From the NCBI RefSeq assembly GCF_900115205.1, contig NZ_FOYQ01000002.1:496001-560000 (forward strand): a DNA stretch of 64,000 nt. The letters are read 5' to 3'. Position 1 is the stretch's first letter; each line of letters opens with the position of its first letter. The stretch comes from Robiginitalea myxolifaciens. Lineage in GTDB: Bacteria; Bacteroidota; Bacteroidia; Flavobacteriales; Flavobacteriaceae. This document shows positions 1-9,302 of this stretch, piece by piece. The notes beneath the pieces were generated by a model. It was not told the DNA's origin and made no database searches. It saw only the letters and a list, made by a program, of their open reading frames with translations. A program made the translations under genes and the position numbers.

Positions 1-2358
1 TTCCATGCCAACGGAAATGATCTGGCTATAGCTTCCAAAGAGCACCCCTCCAAAGCATTCCCAAAACTCGTTGTGACCTATAATGCCCCGGAAGAGGCAG
101 ACCCCATCACCGTAGCCGATCCCACGTCTGGAAGTGCTGGTGAGGAAGAAGATACGGGCTCTGGATCCACCGAGAACCAGGCACCTCAGGCCGTTGTCAA
201 CGCCACCCCGGTCAACGGGCAGGCACCTCTGGAGGTATCGTTTGAAGGTAAAGACTCTTCTGACGACACAGCAATTGCATCTTATGCCTGGGATTTTAAA
301 GATGGGTCCACGTCGACTTCGATCAATCCCACCCATACCTACACCGAGCCGGGAACCTATAATGCCAGCTTACTTGTAACCGATGGCAATGGGCTTACTG
401 ATGAAGCCATAATCACTATTACAGTACAGGAAGGGGATAATCAGGCGCCGGTTGCTCAAGCATCCGCTTCTGTAACTTCAGGAGAAGCCCCCCTGAACGT
501 ACAGTTTTCGGCAAATGAATCTACCGATGATAAAGGTATAGTCCGTTATTACTGGGATTTTGGAACCAATGACCCGTCATCGGCCAAAAATCCCAGCCGA
601 ACCTTTACCGAAGCGGGAGAATATAGTGTTACCTTAACTGTAACCGATGCTGAGGGGCTAACCAGTACGGATAACCTGACCATAACGGTTACCGGGTCTT
701 CCTCAACAAATAATCAGTCTCCGGTAGCTCGCATTTCAGCAAATCCTACCTCAGGACCTGCTCCTTTGACCGTTAGTTTTGATGCCACTGCCTCAACGGA
801 CGATTCCGGGATTGTATCGTATTCCTGGGATTTTGGAAATACTGAGACTGGAAATGGTCAAACGACACAGAATACTTTTAATACCCCGGGCACTTATACC
901 ACTACCCTAACGGTTACCGATGACCAGGGAGTTACTGGAACGGCTACAATTTCCATTACTGTTGAATCTTCGTCCGGAGGTGGAAGCAGCGGAGGAAGCG
1001 GTGGCGGCAGCGCACCTCCCGGTTATTATGTAACTCCTAGCGGAAGCGCATACGCCAGTGGGCTCAGCGAAAGCACAGCCTGGAGTCTGGAACATGCTTT
1101 TGATGCGGCCCAGCCTGGTGACATTGTCTATGTCAAAGCCGGAAACTACGGAAACAAACAGATTCACGTGAATCGCAGTGGATCCTATGGCAATCCAATC
1201 AAGTTTATTGGGTACACCAATACCCCGGGTGATATCGTAACCTATGGTAGCTCGTCTTTCAATTACGGAGAGCAGCTCAATGCCTCAAAAATGCCGCTCC
1301 TTCGAGGATCTGCACCTTCTGGGGAAGGATCTGGTACCGGATTCTATATCACCGGTTCATACATTCATGTCGAAAACTTCCAGTTTACCGAATATGAATT
1401 TGGTCTGCAGTCTATTGGGCAGTACAATGAGTTTAAGAATATCATCGCAGTGAAGATCGGGGATTACAACCCCTCTCATTCTTATCCATCTGCAACCTCT
1501 AATGCCTTCCTGAATTACTCCGGGAATGGAATCTGGCTGGCAGGGAATAACGTTAAGCTGGAGAACTCAATCGTCATCAATGCAGGGGCCAAGGGGGTAA
1601 CCCTGAAAGACGGGGTTGGAATGAGTGTAAGTAATGTTGAGGTCTACGCAGACAACAACATTAATCCAACCGATTACTATTTCCTGATTGCCGAAGGTGT
1701 AAGGAACTCGAACTTCAACAACATTTATGTGAAGCGCGTAGGACAATTGGAGCATCGTGGCCATGGAATTACCTTTAAAGGAAACGGCCAGATCACCGGG
1801 AATACCCTGAACAATTTCGAAATTGTGAATACGCAGTTAGGGTTGCAATTCCCTCAAACTTCCAACAACACCATTCGCAACGGAAACATTCTAAAAGAGT
1901 CCCATATCGACAGTAACTCTCCAGAAGTAGGTGGAATGAGGCTTGCCAACGGTTCCAACAACAATACCCTGGAGGATATAACCCTGACGAATTGCTCGAT
2001 TAAATTCCAGGATTGGAACGACGGTGCTGCGGGAGATGTGGACGATGCAAGTGATAACAACACCTTCAATCGGGTTACCGTTAGAGATGCCTTCTCAGGA
2101 ATTGCCTTTGGATACTTTCAAACTGCAAACCATGCGAGTAGCGCCGACAACAATAGGTTTAACAATTGCCGGTTTATAAACCTGGATTACCTTTTCGAGG
2201 TCGATCGTGCCAACAGCAACACCGTATTAAGTGGCTGTACGATCCAGGGAGTTAACAATTTCAAGATTGAACGAATTCAGGGAGGTCCATCCTACAATTT
2301 GAACGCTAGTTTCCAGAATTGTAGCTGGTCAAACGTCGGATTTACGCCGCCTAATTAG
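1..2358 (+). CDS. PKD-repeat, right-handed beta-helix secreted protein (5' truncated)
   Basis: The frame is open from base 1, so the gene starts before the window. The first residues (ASKEHPSKAFPKLVVTY) read like the end of a DNRLRE/CBM96-type beta-sandwich domain, so the GTG at 73 is not a start. Counting from base 73, three PKD domains follow at about residues 35-119, 123-207 and 214-298, each with a YxWDFG-like core and a GTYxxxLxVTD strand. A Gly/Ser linker lies at 299-313. The rest, to 761, is an Asn-rich beta-solenoid typical of polysaccharide lyases and related glycan-active proteins. PKD modules usually act as spacers in large secreted or surface proteins. The gene ends at a strong terminator, so it is transcriptionally separate from the glycan genes, but its position suggests a carbohydrate substrate. 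No catalytic residues could be assigned. Confidence 0.85.
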   Translation, partial: FHANGNDLAIASKEHPSKAFPKLVVTYNAPEEADPITVADPTSGSAGEEEDTGSGSTENQAPQAVVNATPVNGQAPLEVSFEGKDSSDDTAIASYAWDFKDGSTSTSINPTHTYTEPGTYNASLLVTDGNGLTDEAIITITVQEGDNQAPVAQASASVTSGEAPLNVQFSANESTDDKGIVRYYWDFGTNDPSSAKNPSRTFTEAGEYSVTLTVTDAEGLTSTDNLTITVTGSSSTNNQSPVARISANPTSGPAPLTVSFDATASTDDSGIVSYSWDFGNTETGNGQTTQNTFNTPGTYTTTLTVTDDQGVTGTATISITVESSSGGGSSGGSGGGSAPPGYYVTPSGSAYASGLSESTAWSLEHAFDAAQPGDIVYVKAGNYGNKQIHVNRSGSYGNPIKFIGYTNTPGDIVTYGSSSFNYGEQLNASKMPLLRGSAPSGEGSGTGFYITGSYIHVENFQFTEYEFGLQSIGQYNEFKNIIAVKIGDYNPSHSYPSATSNAFLNYSGNGIWLAGNNVKLENSIVINAGAKGVTLKDGVGMSVSNVEVYADNNINPTDYYFLIAEGVRNSNFNNIYVKRVGQLEHRGHGITFKGNGQITGNTLNNFEIVNTQLGLQFPQTSNNTIRNGNILKESHIDSNSPEVGGMRLANGSNNNTLEDITLTNCSIKFQDWNDGAAGDVDDASDNNTFNRVTVRDAFSGIAFGYFQTANHASSADNNRFNNCRFINLDYLFEVDRANSNTVLSGCTIQGVNNFKIERIQGGPSYNLNASFQNCSWSNVGFTPPN
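175..966 (+). repeat. Three tandem PKD domain repeats
   Basis: Three protein-level repeats of about 85 residues, coded by about 175-429, 439-693 and 712-966. Each begins NQ(A/S)P and carries SxDD...YxWDF and GxYxxxLxVTD. Copies 2 and 3 are the more alike. They are diverged at DNA level, so recent expansion is unlikely. Confidence 0.8.
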
Positions 2359-2377
2359 GATTTTCTGCAAAAAGTTT

Positions 2378-2408
2378 AAAGCCCCCGAACGTATCGGGGG
2401 CTTTTTTT
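2378..2408 (+). terminator. Rho-independent terminator after the beta-helix gene
   Basis: Perfect stem GCCCCCGA (2381-2388) / TCGGGGGC (2394-2401) with a 5-base loop, extended by AAA/TTT pairing and followed by a run of seven T (2402-2408). It marks the left boundary of the polysaccharide locus. Confidence 0.92.
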
Positions 2409-2535
2409 GTCTCCAGCAACATAGTCCTTATTTCAACGTTATTTGTTGAATTTCAACTTGAATCATTTCACGAAAAGATGTAAATCCCCATCTTTGTCGA
2501 TAATTAACAAGGAATATCTCAACCCAGTCTTATTA

Positions 2536-3651
2536 ATGAGTAAAGTAGCACTAATTACAGGAGTAACAGGACAGGACGGCGCCTATCTCAGCGAATTTTT
2601 ATTGAAAAAAGGGTACGTAGTCCACGGTCTCAAGCGTAGAGCATCGTTATTCAATACGGATAGAATCGATCATATATACCAGGATCCACATGTTGAAGAT
2701 CGCAATTTCATTCTCCATTATGGAGATATGACCGATAGTACGAATCTCATCCGTCTGATCCAGGAAATTCAACCCGACGAAATCTATAACCTGGCCGCAA
2801 TGAGTCATGTAAAGGTTTCTTTTGAAGTGCCGGAATACACCGCCAACGCCGATGGTATCGGCACGCTCCGTATCCTGGATGCCGTGCGTTTGCTTGGATT
2901 GGAAAAGAAAACCCGTATTTACCAGGCTTCTACCTCCGAGTTATATGGTAAGGTTCAGGAAGTACCTCAATCCGAAACAACTCCATTTTACCCAAGAAGC
3001 CCTTATGCGGTGGCTAAAATGTACGCGTATTGGATCACGGTAAACTATCGGGAAGCTTACGATATGTTTGCCTGCAACGGGATCTTATTTAATCACGAAT
3101 CCCCGATTCGGGGGGAAACCTTCGTTACCCGGAAAATTACGCGAGCTACAGCCCGAATTGCCATGGGATTACAAGAGAAGTTTTATCTCGGCAACCTCGA
3201 TGCGCAAAGGGATTGGGGACATGCCAAGGATTACGTTCGTATGATGTGGTTAATCCTCCAGGCAGACCAACCCGAAGACTGGGTAATTGCCACAGGTAAA
3301 ACCACCCCAGTTCGTGAATTTGTGCGTATGAGTTTTGATAAAGTGGGCATTGAGCTGGAATTCAAAGGCGAAGGAGTTAATGAAACTGCTGTGGTGAAAT
3401 CCTGCAGTAATCCAAAATATCAATTACCTGTTGGAAAAGAAGTTCTCGCTGTGGATCCTAAATATTTCAGACCTACCGAAGTAGACTTGCTTATTGGTGA
3501 TCCAACTAAAGCAAAAGAAAAACTAGGCTGGCAAATCGAATACGAGCTGGAGGACTTAATCGAGGATATGGTAGAGAGCGACCTGAGGTTAATGGAAAAA
3601 GAACAATACCTCAAGGATGGCGGCTACCGTATCATGAACTATTTCGAGTAA
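2536..3651 (+). CDS. gmd: GDP-mannose 4,6-dehydratase
   Basis: Converts GDP-D-mannose to GDP-4-keto-6-deoxy-D-mannose, the first step to GDP-L-fucose. The Rossmann motif GVTGQDG lies at residues 9-15. The catalytic set is visible as T133-S134-E135 with Tyr157 and Lys161 (YAVAK). The RR pair near 34-35 fits NADP binding. The frame is open 93 bases further upstream, but the ATG at 2536 gives the canonical MSKVALITG start and a 371-residue protein of normal family length. The next gene, fcl, follows after 4 bases and supplies the next two reactions. A degenerate -7 like element (CATCTTTG, 2489-2496) lies upstream without a well-placed -33. Confidence 0.96.
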   Translation: MSKVALITGVTGQDGAYLSEFLLKKGYVVHGLKRRASLFNTDRIDHIYQDPHVEDRNFILHYGDMTDSTNLIRLIQEIQPDEIYNLAAMSHVKVSFEVPEYTANADGIGTLRILDAVRLLGLEKKTRIYQASTSELYGKVQEVPQSETTPFYPRSPYAVAKMYAYWITVNYREAYDMFACNGILFNHESPIRGETFVTRKITRATARIAMGLQEKFYLGNLDAQRDWGHAKDYVRMMWLILQADQPEDWVIATGKTTPVREFVRMSFDKVGIELEFKGEGVNETAVVKSCSNPKYQLPVGKEVLAVDPKYFRPTEVDLLIGDPTKAKEKLGWQIEYELEDLIEDMVESDLRLMEKEQYLKDGGYRIMNYFE

Positions 3652-3655
3652 TTGC

Positions 3656-4744
3656 ATGAATAAGGATAGTAAGATATACATAGCCGGTCATCGTGGCCTG
3701 GTTGGCAGTGCAATACTTAAAAGTCTTCAGGAGAAAGGGTACCAAAACCTCTTACTGCGCACAAGCTCAGAGTTGGATTTGAGGGATTCCGCTCAGGTTG
3801 CAGAATTTTTCGCCAAGGAAAAGCCAGACGTTGTTTTTCTGGCAGCAGCCAAAGTAGGCGGTATCGTTGCCAACAATACCTATCGCGGTACATTTATTTA
3901 CGACAACCTGATGATACAAAATAATGTCATCCATGAATCGTATCGTTCCGGTGTTCAGAAACTTCTTTTTCTGGGAAGCACCTGTATCTATCCCAAAGAG
4001 TGCCCGCAACCCATGAAGGAAGAATACCTCCTGACCGGGCCATTAGAATATACCAATGAGCCCTACGCAATTGCCAAAATTGCGGGCATAAAGCTATGTG
4101 AGAGTTATAATCTGCAATATGGTACAAATTACCTCTCTGTAATGCCTACCAATCTCTACGGGCCCAATGATAATTTTGATCTGGAAAAATCCCATGTATT
4201 ACCGGCATTAATCCGGAAAATCCACCTGGGTAAAGCACTTGAAAATGCCGATTGGGAAACCTTGCGTTCCGATTTGAAAAACCTGCCAATCGAAGGGGTG
4301 GACCAAAACAGCACAGATGCTGAAATTACGGGCATCCTGGAGAAATACGGTGTAAAACTTAAAGATGGCCAGGTGCACGTAGAGATATGGGGATCAGGTC
4401 GCCCGAGACGTGAATTTCTCTGGTCTGAAGATATGGCAGATGCCTGCGTGTTTATTATGGAGCAACTCGACTTTGCTCAAACCTGTCCGGATTCTGATGA
4501 AATCAGAAACACGCACATTAACATCGGTACTGGCAAAGACATTTCAATTGCCGAGCTGGCGGAACAAATCAAAGCTGAGGTTGGTTTTCAGGGATCGCTT
4601 TATTTCAATTCCTCTAAACCCGACGGAACCCTCAGGAAACTAACGGATGTAAACAAACTCCACAACCTGGGCTGGAAGCACGTCAAGGAATTGGAGCAGG
4701 GCATTCGAGACATATACTCCTGGTATACCAGCCAATCCCGGTGA
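3656..4744 (+). CDS. fcl: GDP-L-fucose synthase
   Basis: Bifunctional 3,5-epimerase/4-reductase that turns the Gmd product into GDP-L-fucose. It shows the NADP motif GHRGLVG at residues 11-17 and the SDR triad Ser108 (LGSTCIYP), Tyr137 and Lys141 (YAIAK), plus the family signature VGGI(V)ANN near 67-73. At 362 residues it is about 45 longer than the E. coli enzyme. The extra length is an acidic insertion at about 194-243, before the conserved WGSGxPxREFLW segment; similar long forms occur in other Bacteroidota as far as I recall. Spacing to gmd is 4 bases, so translational coupling is likely. Confidence 0.96.
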   Translation: MNKDSKIYIAGHRGLVGSAILKSLQEKGYQNLLLRTSSELDLRDSAQVAEFFAKEKPDVVFLAAAKVGGIVANNTYRGTFIYDNLMIQNNVIHESYRSGVQKLLFLGSTCIYPKECPQPMKEEYLLTGPLEYTNEPYAIAKIAGIKLCESYNLQYGTNYLSVMPTNLYGPNDNFDLEKSHVLPALIRKIHLGKALENADWETLRSDLKNLPIEGVDQNSTDAEITGILEKYGVKLKDGQVHVEIWGSGRPRREFLWSEDMADACVFIMEQLDFAQTCPDSDEIRNTHINIGTGKDISIAELAEQIKAEVGFQGSLYFNSSKPDGTLRKLTDVNKLHNLGWKHVKELEQGIRDIYSWYTSQSR

Positions 4745-4788
4745 TGCATTGCTAATCGCCAATCGCTGAACGAAAGACAAAGGACCTA

Positions 4789-6228
4789 ATGGGTTTTGGA
4801 GATAAACTTTTCAAGGGTACAGCATGGAGTGCTTTGAACCGTATTTCCACCCAGGCTACCCAATTCCTGTTGGGTATCATCTTGGCCCGGATACTCAGCC
4901 CGGAAGAATATGGGGTGCTCGCCATCCTGATGGTATTCATTATCATTTCTCAGGTTTTTGTCGATAGTGGATTTACCAACGCCCTGATTCACAAACAGGA
5001 TCGGGACGAGGACGACAACTCCACCGTCTTTCTCTTTAACCTGGGCATTGCACTGGCTTGTTATGCCATCTTGTGGTTCTCCGCCCCGTTTATCGCGGAT
5101 TTTTATGAAGTCCCTTTGCTGGTCGATTATTTACGGGTACTAGCCATTACCCTGATAATCAACGCATCCTTTGCGGTACCCACTACCCTGCTGACCATTC
5201 TTCTGGATTTTAAGACACTGACGAAAATCAACGTGATTTCTGTCGTTATTTCCGGTTTAATCGCCATATATATGGCCTATAATGGGTTCGGCGTCTGGTC
5301 CCTGGTCTGGCAATCGCTGATACGCGCAATCCTTGCGGCCTTCCTAACCTGGATTTACTCCCGTTGGAAGCCTATTTGGAAATTCTCAAAAACTTCTTTT
5401 AAGGGGCTCTTTTCCTACGGATCAAAGCTGCTGGTTTCCGCCCTTTTGGCCAATATATTCAGCAATCTGAACGCTATTCTAATCGGTAAATACCTCAGCG
5501 CCAATGCGCTCGGATTCTTCTCCAGAGGGGTTCAGTTTTCAACCGTAGTGTATAGTTTGTTCAGCGGTACGCTGAATAGTGTATTACTGCCCGGGCTTGC
5601 GCCTTTTCAGGACGATACGAAATTGCTAGTCTCCCACTCCAAGAAAATTCTGAAGATATCCGGAATGGTTGTATTACCCATTTTATTGGGACTTGCAGTA
5701 GTTGCAGAGCCTTTAGTCCGCTTTGTGCTTACGGAAAAATGGATGCTCGCCGTTCCGGTGATGCAGATCTTTTGTGTGGCGCGTTCCATCACCATTCTCT
5801 CGGGCCTCAATTTAAACCTCCTCTATGTTATCGGGAGGACCGATCTTGTCCTCAGGCAGCAATATCTCGGAATTGCTATTCGGGCGACCCTGGTGATCAT
5901 AGCCCTGCCCTATGGGATTGTCATGATAGCCCTGGCCGAACTACTGGCGACGGGAATTCATTTCTTTATCAATTCCTACTACGTTGGCAAGTTATTGAAG
6001 TACAACGCTTTCCAGCAAATTATCGATATCCGTTGGATTCTGTTGGCTAATATGATAATGGTAATTTTTTCGTTATTGTTAATGCAAGCGAATTTCAGTG
6101 ACTTGCTGGCGATAATCATTATCCCTATAGCCGCTGGAATACTATATTGGCTGCTGATCCGGTTTTTCCCGATTCCTGAATATAAACTAACCCTTAGCAA
6201 GGTGACCAATTTAAGAAAGAACTTATAG
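4789..6228 (+). CDS. Wzx-type polysaccharide flippase (MOP/PST superfamily)
   Basis: A 479-residue polytopic membrane protein with about 12-14 hydrophobic segments. It starts with the typical amphipathic lead (GDKLFKGTAWSALNRI) and the LARILSPEEYGVLA motif of polysaccharide exporters of the WzxC/Polysacc_synt_3 type. It is expected to flip undecaprenyl-pyrophosphate-linked repeat units across the inner membrane. It lies 44 bases after fcl and in the same locus as a Wzy/ligase-like protein (9954-11150) and an initiating sugar-phosphate transferase (18863-19516), which together give a Wzx/Wzy-dependent system. Substrate specificity cannot be read from the sequence. Confidence 0.9.
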   Translation: MGFGDKLFKGTAWSALNRISTQATQFLLGIILARILSPEEYGVLAILMVFIIISQVFVDSGFTNALIHKQDRDEDDNSTVFLFNLGIALACYAILWFSAPFIADFYEVPLLVDYLRVLAITLIINASFAVPTTLLTILLDFKTLTKINVISVVISGLIAIYMAYNGFGVWSLVWQSLIRAILAAFLTWIYSRWKPIWKFSKTSFKGLFSYGSKLLVSALLANIFSNLNAILIGKYLSANALGFFSRGVQFSTVVYSLFSGTLNSVLLPGLAPFQDDTKLLVSHSKKILKISGMVVLPILLGLAVVAEPLVRFVLTEKWMLAVPVMQIFCVARSITILSGLNLNLLYVIGRTDLVLRQQYLGIAIRATLVIIALPYGIVMIALAELLATGIHFFINSYYVGKLLKYNAFQQIIDIRWILLANMIMVIFSLLLMQANFSDLLAIIIIPIAAGILYWLLIRFFPIPEYKLTLSKVTNLRKNL

Positions 6229-6252
6229 CCTGGAGTTCCAACTGATCCGACG

Positions 6253-6954
6253 ATGATAAAACGCTTACTTCTTTCGCTTCCTTTTGTTCCCGGCATAGCG
6301 CAATGGTGGCTGAAAACCAGGCTAAAAGGCCAGGTTCAGGTTATTTTCGGCCAAAAATCCTTCATTGGGAAATCGGCCAGTTTTGAAGGGAATAATGCAC
6401 TGGGCGCAAATTCTTCCTTCCACAGCAGCCATCTGGGCTATGGGAGTTACATTGGAGCCGGCTGCGCTTTTACCAATACGCACATCGGTAAATATTGTTC
6501 TATTGGCAACGACGTTACTGGCGTTTTCGGAAAACACCCAGCGGAAAAATTCGTAAGTACCCACCCTGCATTCTTTTCAACCCGCAAGCAGGCCGGATTC
6601 ACCTACGTAAAAGAACAGCAATACACCGAATTTGAACCCCCGCTTGATCCAAATACGCCCTATTCCATTAAGATCGGGAACGACGTTTGGATTGGTAATC
6701 ACGTAAGAATAATGGATGGGGTAACCATTGGAGACGGTGCAATAATCGCTACCAATACCCTGGTCAGAAAGGATGTTGAACCATACAGCATAGTGGGAGG
6801 AAGTCCCGGCAAACATTTGAAATACCGCTTTGAACAAGACCAAAGAGAATTTTTAATTGGTTTCAAATGGTGGAATAAAGATCCCGAATGGATCGCTGCC
6901 AATGCGGATAGGTTTCGGGATATTTCTTCTTTTATCGGTACGTTTGAAAAATGA
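6253..6954 (+). CDS. CatB-like hexapeptide-repeat O-acetyltransferase
   Basis: A 233-residue left-handed beta-helix acyltransferase of the xenobiotic/CatB group. Hexapeptide turns are visible at about 47-90 (IGAGCAF, IGKYCSIG) and 130-185 (IGNDVWIGNHV, IGDGAII, YSIVGGSPGK). Candidate catalytic histidines are H95 and H104 in the loop GKHPAEKFVSTHPAFF, where these enzymes carry theirs. It probably adds acetyl groups from acetyl-CoA to a sugar of the repeat unit in the cytoplasm. Its last four bases (ATGA) overlap the start of the next glycosyltransferase, suggesting coupled translation. Confidence 0.88.
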   Translation: MIKRLLLSLPFVPGIAQWWLKTRLKGQVQVIFGQKSFIGKSASFEGNNALGANSSFHSSHLGYGSYIGAGCAFTNTHIGKYCSIGNDVTGVFGKHPAEKFVSTHPAFFSTRKQAGFTYVKEQQYTEFEPPLDPNTPYSIKIGNDVWIGNHVRIMDGVTIGDGAIIATNTLVRKDVEPYSIVGGSPGKHLKYRFEQDQREFLIGFKWWNKDPEWIAANADRFRDISSFIGTFEK

Positions 6955-8102
6955 GCAGCCGAACTCCAATTATAGTGATCGCTTACAATAGGCCGGATTC
7001 CCTGTCGAGGCTGTTGAAGTCGCTGAACAGGGCTGTTTACAGTTCCAAGGACATCCCCCTGATCATTAGTATTGATCGCGCCGAGTCCAATGGTGATGTC
7101 CTCACGGTTGCCGAATCCTTTTCCTGGAAGCACGGGGATAAACAGATCAATTATCAAGAGGTTAACCTGGGCTTAAGAAAGCATGTCCTTCAATGTGGCG
7201 ACCTGAGTCAGGACTATGGATCCGTAATACTTTTGGAGGACGATCTTATTGTAGCGCGCGATTTTTACAATTATACCTCACAAGCGCTTTCATTCGCTGA
7301 GAGCCGACCCTATATTTCCGGGGTTTCCCTGTACAACCATAAGCAAAATGTGCTGTGCCAGAAACAGTTCAGTCCAATGGAGGATGGCTACGATAACTGG
7401 TACTTCCAGTTCGCTTCTTCCTGGGGACAGGCCTGGACCAGTTCGCAATGGCGTGGATTTCGCGAATGGTACAAGGATCAGGGAGTTCTGGAGGCTTCCG
7501 ATGATTTACCAGCTTATGTTTCGGCCTGGTCAGAAAAATCCTGGTTGAAGTATTTCATACAGTACCTGGTGGAAACCAAGACCTACTTCCTGTATCCAAA
7601 AATAGGTTTGAGTACCAATTTCGGGGACTCGGGGACCCATGTGCAGGAGAGCAATACGGACTATCAAATCCCGCTTTTTGAAGGGGTTGAGAAGCAATAT
7701 CAATTCAGTGACCTCGATAGTTCCAAAAGTGTTTACGATGTTTTCTTCGAAAACGAAAACCTCAATGAAGCTTTAGGAGTATCCCAAGAAGAGCTAACGG
7801 TTGATCTTTATGGCACCAAACACAATCCACAAACCCGGTATTTACTTTCATCACGAAAAATCGAGCGCGATGTAATTAAGCGTTTCGGCAGAAAGTTAAA
7901 ACCCCGTGATGCCAACATCATCCATGAAATTTCGGGAACAGACTATTTCCTTTACGATATGGAGAAAGCCGGGCAGCTCCCCGATTCCGATTCAGACCTG
8001 GCCAAAGAACTCTTCTATGAAACCAAAGTGCTGTACCTCAGGGAAGTTATCCGACTTGCCCGATTTTTGGTGGTTAAGAAATTGAAGCGTTTTTTTTCCT
8101 GA
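6951..8102 (+). CDS. GT-A fold glycosyltransferase (GT2/GNT-I-like)
   Basis: A 383-residue cytosolic enzyme. The N-terminus TPIIVIAYNRPDSLSRLLKSL is the first strand/helix of a GT-A nucleotide-sugar domain. The metal-binding acidic motif LLEDD lies at about 94-98. The NLGLR and SVILLEDDL pattern resembles the family of bacterial proteins related to eukaryotic N-acetylglucosaminyltransferase I. There is no membrane segment. The start overlaps the preceding acetyltransferase by 4 bases. Donor and acceptor sugars are unknown; GDP-fucose is made by neighbours, but GT-A enzymes of this type more often use UDP-sugars. It is the last forward gene before the reverse-strand gene at 8152. Confidence 0.8.
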   Translation: MSSRTPIIVIAYNRPDSLSRLLKSLNRAVYSSKDIPLIISIDRAESNGDVLTVAESFSWKHGDKQINYQEVNLGLRKHVLQCGDLSQDYGSVILLEDDLIVARDFYNYTSQALSFAESRPYISGVSLYNHKQNVLCQKQFSPMEDGYDNWYFQFASSWGQAWTSSQWRGFREWYKDQGVLEASDDLPAYVSAWSEKSWLKYFIQYLVETKTYFLYPKIGLSTNFGDSGTHVQESNTDYQIPLFEGVEKQYQFSDLDSSKSVYDVFFENENLNEALGVSQEELTVDLYGTKHNPQTRYLLSSRKIERDVIKRFGRKLKPRDANIIHEISGTDYFLYDMEKAGQLPDSDSDLAKELFYETKVLYLREVIRLARFLVVKKLKRFFS

Positions 8103-8151
8103 AGCATCTCAGGAATTGATTGGCATAAGCTCACCGGGACTACCCAGAAGT

Positions 8152-9078
8152 TTACATTACGGTAGTGGCCTGAATGCCGCCGATTATAGCCGCTACCTGA
8201 CTAAAGGAACTGTGGTGAGACCCGTAAAGTCTGGATGTGGCCGCAAGGCAGTATAAGTCAACAACGGCATCTTTTACAGCTTCCGGGCTATCCCTTTCGT
8301 AGCTGGAAACTGCATTGAAGCGAATACGATCGCCGTATTTATCAATAAGATCAGTTTTGGTTGCCTCGTCATCTGTGGAAATAAAGAAAGTGGTCTGGCT
8401 ATCGTTAGCAATTTCTTTTTCGATTACTCCCACAAACTTTTCTGTAGTACTAAACTTCTTGGAGGTCTCGTGATCCGATTTGCGTATATGCAATCCTATA
8501 GTCCTCGTAAAAGAACTCGTGGTTTTGTCGATTCTCTCCTTGAGTTCAGCTGTAGGCTCAAACTTCTTGTAGGCATCCAGCACCGGACTCAAACGGTAAC
8601 AAGAGGTTATGTAGACATTCTCGCCGGCATTTCCTTGAAACAGTCTTTCCACATCCTCCTGAACCAACGGATAGAGCCTCGCGTCCATTTCATCGACGCT
8701 ATGGGAGTTAACGAAACTTCCTGAATCGTAAAGTTTTTGAAGATCGTCCTTCCAGATTATCCGGGATTCCGGAATGGCTTTGACGGTTTTAAGTAATTGA
8801 CTTTGATTTCCCGTCAACTTCCTGCCCTTGAGATAATTTTTTAGCAGATTCCCTGGAGAACGATATAAATCCGGGAATCCTACGGGGGCATCGATGAGAT
8901 TAATCGTTACACCCCGGGTATCCTTAAGCTCAAATAATTCGTCAAAAGGAGCTGTTAACGCTGCATTATTCACCCAAAATACGGTTAGTTCCCGATTGTA
9001 CTTTTCGCAGAGGTCTATTACCGAATCTAAAGTTCTCAAGCGATTACAAAGGCCTCCCAGGGGTTGTAAGAAAATCAT
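8152..9078 (-). CDS. Putative fucosyltransferase-like GT-B protein
   Basis: A 308-residue protein on the strand opposite to all other glycan genes. Visible motifs: GGLCNRLRTL at residues 8-17, the nucleotide-binding start of NodZ/FUT8 and O-fucosyltransferase-like folds; GLHIRKSD at 195-202, like the HxRxxD motif that binds GDP-fucose; STDD at 234-237; and a C-terminal DLYCLAATSRLYGSHHSSFSQVAA at 274-297, like the conserved Asp/Ser segment of these enzymes. GDP-L-fucose genes lie about 5 kb upstream, so a fucosyltransferase role is a reasonable inference; activity on another GDP-sugar is possible. A degenerate promoter-like CAACTTTG lies at complement 9110-9117. It converges with the gene ending at 8102, with no terminator in the 49-base gap. 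Confidence 0.65.
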   Translation of the reverse strand: MIFLQPLGGLCNRLRTLDSVIDLCEKYNRELTVFWVNNAALTAPFDELFELKDTRGVTINLIDAPVGFPDLYRSPGNLLKNYLKGRKLTGNQSQLLKTVKAIPESRIIWKDDLQKLYDSGSFVNSHSVDEMDARLYPLVQEDVERLFQGNAGENVYITSCYRLSPVLDAYKKFEPTAELKERIDKTTSSFTRTIGLHIRKSDHETSKKFSTTEKFVGVIEKEIANDSQTTFFISTDDEATKTDLIDKYGDRIRFNAVSSYERDSPEAVKDAVVDLYCLAATSRLYGSHHSSFSQVAAIIGGIQATTVM

Positions 9079-9302
9079 AGTATATTTTGATCTAAGCGAA
9101 TAGCAATCGCAAAGTTGGTTTTTTAACGAGAAAAATGGTAATTAATTGTCAGGGATTTGCCTGAGGGAGATTCCCTTCCACCCTAATGTTTCGAGTTGTC
9201 GGAATTATTGGGTTTTCCATCGTTTTACACACCTTTTTAGGAGGTAAAGCAATTTTATCGGAGTATACTTGTTAGTCAATTGTACCTATTCCATAGCGAC
9301 CT
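9079..9302. other. Divergent intergenic region (224 bases)
   Basis: Separates the reverse-strand fucosyltransferase-like gene from the sulfotransferase. It should hold promoters for both. Only degenerate -7 like elements are visible: CAACTTTG on the minus strand (9110-9117) and TATACTTG on the plus strand (9264-9271), neither with a good -33 partner. No coding potential was seen. Confidence 0.5.
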
